Shown here: positions 28,701 to 40,700 of the stretch, piece by piece
Position numbering within the stretch: the stretch's first letter is position 1
Layout: the number at the start of each line of letters is the position of its first letter
Assembly (NCBI GenBank): GCA_028023455.1
Contig: JAQFVV010012537.1
Coordinates: forward strand, 310,001 to 374,000
Reading direction: 5' to 3'
Length of the DNA: 64,000 nucleotides
Source of the DNA: Epiperipatus broadwayi
Lineage: Eukaryota > Onychophora > Udeonychophora > Euonychophora > Peripatidae
Notes under the pieces: model-generated
What the model was told of the DNA's origin: nothing
Database searches by the model: none
Seen by the model: only the letters and a program-made list of their open reading frames with translations
Program-made: the position numbers and the translations under genes

Positions 28701-31700
28701 TCAGAGTCTATGTTTCCTCAACATCAAAGTTTACTTTTCTACTTATAAAACCACCAAGATATTTAAACTGATTTACATTCTCAAGTTGACAACCAACTAA
28801 ATTAAAAAGTTTTTTGAACATTAATTATTATATGAAAATTCTTATGTTATATTCAAAACAATAAGTATATTCTGTATATCATCTTCTGAATGGGCAAAAA
28901 TAGTACAATTAACTAACAGCTTATTGTAAATCTAAAATCCAAGAAAAAAATTATCATTTTCATTTTTAATCAATTCAAATTAAAATTTCCATATCAAACC
29001 TGTATCATATAGTGATCCTTTTTAATTAAACCACCTAAAAACAATATTTTATAATAATTAATGATTTTGAAATAAATAATAAGTTGGAAAAAAATCTTTT
29101 GTTTGAATGATCTTTTTTTTTCCAAATATAATAAATTGTCTAAAAATAATACTGATGTCTTAAATAATAATAAAAAAATACTATTTCTTTTTATAATTAT
29201 TTTTTCATTATTACAGGTAGATTCTAATAATGGAAAGTTAAAACTGACCTGCCATGATCTTCTCCCTTGCCTATAAGAATTAGAGCTTGCAATTCAGTCC
29301 CCTGAAGACCATAGTTTAGAAGTTTTTGAGCAGCATCAACATCTTCAGGCATCCTTTCTAAACATTCATGTAGAACCCAAGAACGTTTATTGATCTTTCT
29401 CTGAAACAAAAACCCATTAATATTATCAATAAAATAAATCACTAAAAGAAAAAGACAAAAAAAAAAAAAAAATTAATTACCAAATAATCTCTAATGGAAG
29501 CTTCGGAAACATGACTCTTCCTCCATTGTCTTTGATATACAAGATCACAATCCAGATTGTAAGCATTTGCCAAAGCCAAAGCTTCACCATATTCTTCATT
29601 ATCTATCTGCAGGTGTTAAAATAGTAAACATTTAAAACTTAACCTTACTTCTAACATAAATACAATTAGTATAAATACTGAATTGCAGTAATAATATTAC
29701 TAAATGTTATATTGAAATTACAATAATTATCTCAATAATAAGGTGATTCATAAAGAAAAACAATATTTTAAAAATAGTTAATTTATCATTTGTACACTTT
29801 ACAATGTTTGCTTTACACCAAATAATAAATAAACTGTATAAATTCTTTTTTAACAATGCTTTTTATTTTAGGCTGTAGACAATACGAAGAATAAAAATAG
29901 CAATATAGAAATATTGTAATATAAACGATATCTATTAGCACATTATTTAACTAAGATATAAGATGTTATATAATAAACCGAATTGTAAACTATAATAAAT
30001 ATAAGGCTTATAGGATCAGTTTCAAGGAACTTCATCAAGTGTGCCAAGCCAGGAGAATGGAATTAATGTTATTCATATTACCATAACTGTATTAACTAAA
30101 TAATTTCTTAAAGCATTTTGTATAGAGATTGTCAACTCTCAATCTGTTTCACAAAACAATAAATGTTTAGATTTGTTTTTAATAATTATCTGTTAGTTGC
30201 AGATATTTATTAATTCTAAGAGAAAAATAACTTTTTCCTTAAAGAATAAAAGCCCTAGTAAATCTACAATATCCAAAAAAAAAAAAAAAATGGTGTAGAT
30301 ATTTAAGTTTTCTAGGAGAGCAAGTGGAAGTTAACAATTTGAAATCGAACTTGGTTAGTTTTGCTTGCTATCACTGCAAATCAAAGTCATACATACCTAA
30401 AATACTAATATTCTTTATAATATCATGACTGTATGCCAACATAATGTTAAAGTCTATCTGCTTTGATTTTTGATATTAATAAATTGTTAATAGAATATAT
30501 TTCTGCAATCTTCATAAGTAAAAATCAAATCATAAACATAGGTAATACTACAATAATTCCCCCCCAAAATAATTTGATGTGCTGTCTCAGTAAATCTATT
30601 TTCATTCTGAATGTTTATATAACAAATGAAAAAAAACCCCAAAACATTGTGATCATTATAACTCATGATGATGTAAATAATTACTAATTATATTATCTAC
30701 ATCTAATTCAAAATTAAATTTAGCAGAATTGAGAAGGTGAGACAAACCGCAGAATTATATCTATTGTTTTCAGAAAATATTAGAACTCCACATAACACAG
30801 CATATGTACAGTTCAGAAAATTTAGTAAGATTAATGAACAAATAGAAATAGCAAATGATTTAAAACAAATTTCCATTACAATTATGATTATTATATCCTG
30901 TCTGGTTTAGCACAAAGGTAGATTCAGGAACTAAAGGTGCATGGATTGATTCTTAACGGAGAAAGTAAAAATTAATAAATCGCAGTTTGATTGATTGGAT
31001 TTATTATACTTTACCTGAACTTTATTTTGGAGCTTGAACACCACACGATTTTCTAAACTACTGAATATATAATTATTATTATTTATCGCAAAGTTAAATT
31101 TAAAAACACAAATTACATTTGTAAGCCTTAAATGATTAAACTTTTATACTATTTACCTTCACTTTAAAAAGTCTAACACCTGACAACTTGCACATTTTAA
31201 CAAATGAATATTTTTCACATAGTGGAATAGATGCAGTTTCACTTATACATATATTAAAAGATATAAATTTATTCATATAAGTCTAAAAGTGTTATTATTA
31301 TAATTCCCAAGTCAAATTTCCAAAAAATCATTTAAATAAACTTATCTTTAATGGCCACTTTTTTGTATCAATATCAAATATAATAAAGCAAATGTTATTT
31401 ACAAATTTATTGAAATGATTATTTGGTAATCTGATTTATAAATTATCATAGTAATGGAGTTAGTTATTTCATATCAGTGTTACATATTTGATAAACTATA
31501 ATTTATAAACAGACTTGTTAAAATTATTAGAAGTTAAAAAAATATAAATTTAAAAAAATGGTATAGTGTTAAAGAATATTTTGATTATTTTCCATTATGC
31601 TGTAACTTTATAATATAATACTATACTCATAAAAATAATATTTTAAATATTGTTTATTCAATAACTTTTTGAATTTTTTATTAAGTTAGTTTTCTGTTAT

Positions 31701-34700
31701 TTATTTTGTAAATCAGTTTTTCGATAAGTTACAATAAAAAGATATAAAAGCAGATTAATAAATTTTTAAAAAAATGATTAAATAAAACTATATTCTGTGG
31801 CTTTACTGCTCAAGAGTTCATAAAAAATTTGAGCACTTGAAGAGCCAGCAATGGAATTGGTTGTAGGATTCCACATTTCGCCCAGGGTAGTGAATTATTA
31901 TTATAATTGTTATAGCATTTATTATATGTAATTTTTTTACTGCAATCATTACACTGTACTTAACAAATGTTGAGAAGAAATATTGTATATGAAATAATAC
32001 AGTACATTACTAGTAATGCAAAATATAATAGTGAACTTAATAGAAAATATAATATCAATTAATCATAGTTCAAAATATTATTATTCAATTAATAGGTTCA
32101 TGTTAATTTTCTTTACAGAAGTTATATGATAAAATAAAATATAAATTGATTAAAAAGAAAACAAGAAATAATCACAAAAATTTTAATAATACTAATATAA
32201 TAAAATATAAATATTAATGCATAAATAAATAAATTCTCAAAGATAATTTATAAGTAACATATAGTTAATCTCAAATATAAATGTTTTAATCTATTAATTA
32301 AAAGCCCATACCAATTAACTTAATAAATATAAAATAATTTGTTTCATCTATAAAATATAAAAGCTACAGATTACATTGGAAAGCACCAATATTAATTATA
32401 ATATTGGTAGCAACAAGTTATTACATTTTCTATATAAAAAAAAAATTAACATTTATGAAATGGCTGAATTCTTAATTTATTATCATAGAAAAATTAAAGT
32501 AAAATGCTATAATTAAAAAAGTTCAGGGAGATATCTTTCAAATAATAATAATTCAAAATAATTTGTAACAATAAAATATTATAACCAATTATTAGACCTG
32601 ATTGTATAAAAGACAAAATATTAATAATTGTTAATTTCATAAAGAATATAATACTTTCTTCATAAATATATACAATGATAATGTGTATTAAAAAAAAAAT
32701 CATTGTTAAATCCTGTCTTTTCAAAATATAATATAGTAACAGACTCTCCATACAGTAGTACCATCTAGTGCAAGCCTTAGTAATCAATGGATGCAAGAAA
32801 GTTTTTGCATAAAATCCCCATCTAATTCCAAATAATCCAATATCGCCAGACTAATTTCTAGTTTGTGGCTTTCATCAGTGAGGAGTCTTGGATGAAAGCC
32901 ACAAGCTAGAAACTAGTCTAGGGATATTGGATGAGTATGCACTAGATGGGGAGTTTATCATAAACCTTCTTGCATTCAGTGATTAGCAATGCCTGCATTG
33001 AGTGCAATACTGTATGAAGAGTTTGCTACTGCATTAACAGCTTGCATAAGCTTATCCTATGGTGATCATGTGATGAATATAATAAGGTGTGATTTTTTTT
33101 CATTTTGATACTTTAAAATAAAGCAAATAAAATCTGCTTCACATAAATGAGATTCAAGCCTGTTCTAATTTGTGGTTACTGATGTTTTAGAATTTGACTC
33201 AGCTGATGAAGGATTCCTCCTGAAATAATCCTGTGACCCTTGCAGCATTATAGTTTACAATTTAAAATTTAATGCTCTTAAATGCTTTTATTTATAATAA
33301 AATTAAATAAATAGATACACACACACAATTTGTCTACTCAAGTTTAAATATCCACATTATTTTTTTTTTTTTAACTTTCTTCAGTTTTGTAAATAAATTA
33401 TTTAAATCATTCTGAATGACATGGGAAAAAAAGACAACTTTTGAGGAAAAAGAAATATAAAAATAAAACAATTATTGAAACAGAAATGTGATGGCTAAAA
33501 TACCCCCATAAAAACTTCTATACTGATTCAGCTGTTCGTACACAAATAAGTAACATAAATAAATGTTTCAACTTTACCTTTCGAGTGTATAATTCTTCTG
33601 GTGTTGTAGACTTTAAACACACAAGTCTATATATTTTGGTCAAAATTCTATACAATATATATATATATGTAAATTAATAATAAGAATGAAAATAAATATT
33701 TATGGTAAAAATAAAAATAAATTACTATTAAATTACTTTGGTTTTTTTCTAGGAGGTTGAAACCTTTCACTATCAGTAACATAATAGAGTGCCTGGCTAA
33801 AGCCTTTTTTAATTTTGCCTGCCATAGATATTTCATCTTCATCACTACTCAAATCTACATTGTTTTCATCTTCAGTAAGGCTATCTCTCCTAAGTTTCTT
33901 TGCCGAAATTGTACATTCACACTAAAAAAAAATTTAATATCTAATGTAAACATGATGATGGCAAACAAATTATGACAAATATTAAACAAATAAATGTATT
34001 AAAAAATGAATTATTCTCAATTATCTAACACATTTACATACATACACATTTATAATTTAAAAATGCAGACAAATACACACACTTTGTATGTATTTATTTA
34101 ATAACTTGGAAAAAGTCAATGACACATCATTTACATAAAAATCCATCCCAATTTTTTTTTCTAATTCCATAAATATTTCTGCCCTTACTTTTCTTTTTTC
34201 CAAATTGCCCAAACAATTTTCAAACTTTCCAAGCAATCTATATTAAGTTTTTCTTAATAATTTATTAAAATAATACAATCCTAAAAAAAAAAGATCTGGG
34301 CAGCTTAGCCTAATGGTAGTGTGTTAGACTTTGGAATGTGGAGTCTTAGAATGCTCAAACTTCTTATGAATTCTTGAGCAATAAAGCCATTAGAGTATTT
34401 AGCCAACAACAACAACAAAAAACTATATATGATAATTATAATATCATAAACATATTTTCAAATATTTGAGAATAAATTATCTAGAAAATAAATTTTTTTA
34501 AAAATGACTTTTTCCTTCTTATAAAACTGAAGCAGCTATTTTATTTTCACACACACACACAAAGTTTACTTTAATATCAATGTATAAATTGAGAGAAAAA
34601 AAAAAAAAAAATTTTAAAATCTTGTAAATATATAAACAAATTCTCTGCATTATCTTTTTCCTATTCAATAAAATAAATCAGAAGATTTCCAATATATTTG

Positions 34701-37700
34701 GGCATCTGCACTCAACAAAATAAGTCACTTAAATACCAAATATATACTTATGTATATAAGCAAAAAAAAAAAAGGCTGCAGAAAGGAGTTTTGCTATTAA
34801 CTGAAAGGAGACCCTTTGATTCCTCTTGGAGGCCTTAAAGGAACCGAGCAGGGCAAATTCCTAATGTCCACTCCATACGTTCTTGTCGTTGCAGCTGTTA
34901 CAACTATGTGATTATTCATATAGTATACGAACATGGATGGGCTGCTCACCAACACGCATTAGCCAGCGTGGTGAGTTTATTGGCTTTTTACCTCTGAGTT
35001 TAAGATCAAGAAACACAATGGTCCTTCTTCTCAGTGCCTGATAAGGCAGAATGAATGTTTGTGTAAATGATAAATATTTTCCCAATACATATATACAATT
35101 ATGACAGACAAAAATAAAGCATGGCCCTTATTCCCAGGAGGCTGTAAAGTCACCAACCAAGGCAGCGGTTGGTGGCCGAAGGCGGAGGGTGCTAAGAATC
35201 CCCTGATTGTGGACCCAGGCTGCCATTTGATGACGACTTTTTATTTAGGTACTTACAACTGCAGATCACTTTCAAGTGAAGGAAGATTGAAAGAATTAGA
35301 AGAAGAACTCTCTTATATTAAATGGGACATTATTGGACTTTGTGAAGTTAGAAGAAAAGGTTATGAGACAATTGATTTAAAAAGTGGACATATACTCTAT
35401 CATAAAGGCACAAATATTGGAAATATAAGTGGAGTAGGATTCATTATAAATAATAAGTGGAAGAACAATATTGTGGAGATTGATGGTGTATCGGACAGAG
35501 TGGCAAGATTAGTTATACAACTTAATAGCAGATACCAAATGCAGATAATTCAGGTTTATGCCCCAACAAGTTCTCATAGTGATGAAGTAGTAGAAGATTT
35601 TTATATGGATGTACAAAAGGTTTTTGATCAGAGTAAACACCATTTTAAAATTGTTATGGGAGACTTTAATGCTAGAATTGGTAGACAAATGAAAGATGAA
35701 ATTGCTGTGGGTAATTTTGGTTATGGTAATAGAAATGAGAGAGGACAGACTTGTGGAGTTTGCAGAAAAAGAAAAACTTTATATTATGAATTCATTTTTT
35801 GAGAAAAATATTAAAAGGAAATGGACATGAAAGCATCCAAATGAAGGTACAGCAGAATTGGATTATATTTTGACTAACAGAAAATACATATTTCAAGATT
35901 GTAATGTTCTTAATGTATAAATTTTTTAAAAGAAGAAGAAAATAAAAAAATAAAAAGAAAGAATTTTAATTTTTATAAAGGGAAAAGGAAAAAAAATAAA
36001 AAAAAAAAATTAATAGAAAAAAGTGAAGAAAAAAAAAAATTATGAAAGAAAAAAAACACAATTTTTTTTTTGTAGAAAATTTATTTCTAAAAAAAAAAAA
36101 GAGGAATTATTACTAAAAGAAGAGATGACATCATGAAATTGGTAGAAGATTTTTATCAAGAATTATATAGTAATAAAGAACAAGTACTTCCTATATCTAT
36201 TATATCTTCTCAATTACCCAGAATTTTAAATGAAGAAGTAAGACATGCAATTAAATTTATGAAGAAAGAAAAGGCTCCAGGTAATGATGGAATTATAATT
36301 GATATATTAAAATAATCAGGTGAAGAAATATAATTTTTTTCAGCAAAGTTATATACCAAATGTCTAAATGATAAAGATGTACCGGATGATTGGAAGAATG
36401 CAGTAATAATATTAATATTTAAAAAAGGTGATAAAGAAGATATTAGAAATTACAGACCTATCAGCCTTTTATCAGTTTTATATAAAATTTTTACCAAGAT
36501 AATTACTACTCGTCTACAGAGAACATTGGATTTCCACCAACCAAGAGAACAAGCTGGATTTAAAAGTGGTTTTAGGACAGTAGATCATATCCAGGTATTG
36601 AGAGAAGTTATAGAAAGGACAAAGGAATATGAGTTGCCATTATGCTTAGGATTTGTAGATTATGAAAAGGCATTTGATTCTATAAACATTTCTTCAGTGA
36701 TTAAAGCATTAGATCATCAAGGTATAGATCCAGGATATTGTCATATTTTAAAGAATATTTATAAAAATGCAACAGCAACAATTAGATTACATAATGACAC
36801 TGGGAAAGTCAACATTGAGAAAGGTGTAAGACAAGGTGACTCCATATCTCCAAAACTTTTTACAGCAGTGCTGCATGAAGTATTTTGTGTATTAAAATGG
36901 GAAACTAAAGGAGTGAAAGTAAATGGTGATTATTTAAGTCATTTAGATTTCGCAGATGATGCAGTTGTTTTTGCAAATAATGCTTCAGATCTGCAGGAAA
37001 TGTTGCAGGAATTATCAGATGAAAGTAGGACTAAAGATAAATGTTAAAAAGACTAAAGTAATGTTTAATCGATTTGCTCAAAATATGAAAATAAAGATTG
37101 ATTATGATGAATTAGAAGAAGTTAACAGTTACAAATACCTTGGTCAGATTATTAATACAGATGGAAACATAATGGAGGAAATTAATCATAGAATTAAACT
37201 TGGTTGGAGTGCTTTTGGTAGACATAACTTGATACTAAAAGGAAATATGCCTATGTGTTTGAAAAGGAAGGTTTTTAACAAATGTGTTTTACCAGTTCTT
37301 ACTTATGGATCTGAGACTTGGACACATAATAGAAGAGCAATTCAGAGACTTCAGACCACTCAAAGAAGTATGGAGAGATGTATGTTGGGAGTAACAAGAA
37401 GAGATCGTAAACGCAATGTATGGGTAAGAGAACAAACAGGTGTTACTGACCTCATTGAAAAAATTAAAAGATTGAAGTGGAGTTGGGCTGGACATATTGT
37501 TAGAAGAGATGATAATAGATGGACAATTGAAATTTTAAACTGGATTCCAAGAGATTGTAAAAGACCCAGAAAGAGACCACATGTGAGATGGATGGATGAA
37601 ATAAGAAAGTGTGCAGGGGTGATGTGGAGAAGAGAAGCTAAAGATCGGAGAAGAGGGATTAAACTTGGAGAGACCTTCATCTTGTAGTGGATTGATAATG

Positions 37701-40700
37701 GTTGATAATGATGATGATAAGCAAAAATATATACATGAAGGCAAAGTCATTATTTAAAAATGCAAGTCTATATTTGTGTTCGATAATTCAGAAAATAACT
37801 GAATAGTTGTCACTTATTTATAATTATCTTTCTATATTTGATTTTTTCAAATTCCTTCTAATTCTCCTCTTAAATGTTGATTTTTTTTCTAAGATGCTCA
37901 AAATAATTCAGTAAAAAATTTTTTCTTTCAATTAAAAAAAAACATTACCGTTCATATCTTTCTCATTTTGAATCACTACATTTTTTAAAAAAGATGAGAT
38001 CCTTGATTTTTATTTTTGCATTAATTAGTTTTTTTTAATCTTTCTCCTTATTTTATTTATACCTAAAAGTAAAACCTTTTTGTATATATTATAAACCTAG
38101 TAACAGGAGTATAACTGCTACATAATCATATTTGAAGAATAACGTGTGTGTGCACCTACACATGCATATATACAATAAAGAAAAATACACAGTTCGTAAA
38201 TTAAAAGATATTTTAAGATCTTTTAAGTCTTACTATTTCAAATCATGTTTTAAATAAAATCTTATCAATTTTGACTGAAAATAGAAGGGTAAGTTTAAAT
38301 GCAGGAAAAAGGATTATGAATTAACAATATTTTATTAGTTATAAATAAAATAATAAGAACCGATAAAGAATTTTTTCTTTTGTAATGCGTGTTAGATAAA
38401 AAAAAAAAGCAAACAGCTATTTCTTTCTTTTGTTGAAGAATTCAATGGAAAATTTTTCTCTGGATCAGAGATGGTAGAATATTCTACATTAAGGTATGGG
38501 TGATAACTAACAACACAGATAAGCAGTTATTCATTCAAAAGTCAACTTCAATTCTTGTGTGGATATATAAAATTCCAAACTGCAAAATACATATTGAAGC
38601 AGGTGAAGTAGCTGTGAAGAGAAGTTTTGGCATACTGATAATTAAAAATTGTGATTCTATCTTATAAGCTATAAGAATGTTTTATTGCAGTGGTGAATAT
38701 TTTGCCATGAAAGGCTAGGCAAAAACAAGAAGCATATCAGTTGGAAAACCCTGCGTATCTAGTTCAATCCAGTGTATGTAATTATATCACTACCTCTTAT
38801 AATCAGCCAAATACAGGCAAGAACTAAATTATGCAGCCGAATTGTGAAAGACTAATATGTATTTTATTATGCACTATACTAATACAAAGCTAATTTACAT
38901 ATCCAGTGTATGAAGGGAAGAAATATACGCTTTAAGAAAATTTATGAAGACAACAGGATGGTAATTATAGAAAAAAAAAAAACTGATATAGAACATTAAA
39001 TTTACCAATAAGATATTAAACTATTTTTTCTATAATACTGAAAAAAAACTTTAAACTTACAAAGACTGAAATAAATAAATTACTGTGATATATTATCCTT
39101 TATAGTTACATTTGAATTATGATTATAATCTGAAATTGAATTAAATAAGGTGTTCTGTTTCACTTCATATATATATGTATGTGAAATTATTAGAGGTCAA
39201 ACTAAAATCAAGGAACTATTTGTTGAAAATAGATTGAGTATTGTGCGCTTGATTCTATATTTATATGTGAAAGTACTAAACGAGATGGAATTGAAATATA
39301 TATTAATTATTATGGGCTCGATTTGAGATATACATTTGGAATTATTATCATAAAGCTACAACCAAACTACATATGTTTTGTTTTATTAATAAATGGTTAT
39401 ATTGTTTTATTAATCCATTTTTTGTTTTTCATAAGTCTATATTATAATTTTAACACATACACATGCTAGTTCATAAAAAGTTCCACAACTCTGAGAACAT
39501 ATGAACCACTGAAAGATGTGCTGGGGTATTAAAATGATTTGTAAATAATGATGATCATTATCTTACATAATTCTAAGTAAACGTTCTCTTTTGAGGAGGT
39601 TTGGCACTGGGAGTTTTTAAATAAAAACTGAAAACGAATGAAATACTTTAGAGTGATTGTAATTATAAAACCATCAACATCATTGCTGCAGTTGATAGAG
39701 CTCACAAAATAAGCTCTTAACAAGCTTTGCAGAATATCCCCAACTCCAGATCGGTTTCTGCTACTGGCATCTTCAGTGAGGTGCAAAGATATTCAAGCAT
39801 TAGATTAAAAATACCAGAACAAGCCCAGGACTTTATCTAATGTATAACTATTAAGTAGAAAATCTGAAATTTTCAGATATGCATATATCTTCCAATCCAG
39901 CTATCTAACTTAAATAGCCATATGGGACTGAACTAAGTTCTGATACACCAGATATTAATAGTTTTAGCAATATAAAATCGCCAAAGCCTTAATAGCAAAA
40001 ATAAAATTACAAAAAAAAAAAAAATCAAGTCGGATGTCACATGACCTAATTTAATAAGCTTGTATTTACAAATGTTATATATAGAGCTCACAAAATAAGC
40101 TCTTAACAAACTTTGTAGAATATCCCCAATCCCAGACCGGTTTCTACTACTGGCGTCGTCAGTGAGGTACTGGTATTGATATATGTAAAGAATATTTTTA
40201 CATTTAAGACTATATATTTATGCTTATTGAACATGCAAGATCTTATATATATTGCATATATCATAGTTTTGGGTTCAAACTCGAACTACTGAAGTATTTA
40301 CAATGAGAAGAACTAAGAGGAATATATTACTGGTGAATAATCATTTTATCATTATAATATATAAAAAGAAGAAGCAATTTGAGTATGCAACTGATTAAGT
40401 TATTCAATTAACAACAAGAAAAAAATTAAGTGATTTTAATGTTTATATATTTTTATTTTTCAGACAAAATTAGAATTAAAATAATTTGTAAATGACTGTT
40501 GAAATAAAAAAAAAAAGTACATTTTATTGTAATCAAAGAAAACGAATACATTTATAAAAAAACAATATTTGGGAAAGTTTGTAATTTATATTGTAATGGT
40601 ATACATACATGCTGTTATATCATTTCAAAATGAAAATATAAAAAAAGATCCATAAATAAAATTGATATATATAAAATTCAAATAATAGATATATAAAATG

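Larger units (their letters stand above)
34790..37725 (+). mobile_element. RTE-like LINE retrotransposon, inactive
   Basis: About 2.9 kb: a GC-richer 5' leader (34797-35100), an AP-type endonuclease region (35101-35920), a lysine/A-rich linker (35921-36125), a reverse transcriptase region (36126-37687) and a short 3' tail ending in TGATAATGATGATGATAA. That simple-repeat tail and the small endonuclease plus reverse transcriptase layout are typical of the RTE clade. Several stops and frameshifts make it non-functional. It lies in NBAS intron 3, antisense to the gene. Confidence 0.85.
39696..40173 (-). mobile_element. Direct-repeat pair with hammerhead motifs, possible retrozyme-like dimer
   Basis: A segment of about 86 bp at 39696-39783 (AGCTCACAAAATAAGCTCTT, AACAAGCTTTGCAGAATATC, GGTTTCTGCTACTGGC) is repeated in the same orientation at 40084-40169. 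Each copy contains a minus-strand hammerhead-like motif, 386 bp apart. Between them lies about 300 bp with an A-run at 40013-40024. A unit of this size bounded by type I hammerheads is how dimeric metazoan retrozymes look. Outer boundaries and target duplication are not clear. Confidence 0.55.

Noticed and set aside
32494-32796. A 100-codon minus-strand frame
   Set aside because: Its start lies in the family A repeat and the rest is AT-rich intron; no domain.
34296-34412. A functional tRNA gene
   Set aside because: Only the A-box half is tRNA-like; no B box and no paired arms, so only a SINE-like call was kept.
37289-37750. Minus-strand frames of 68-106 codons opposite the LINE reverse transcriptase
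   Set aside because: They are antisense shadows of the reverse transcriptase C-terminal region.
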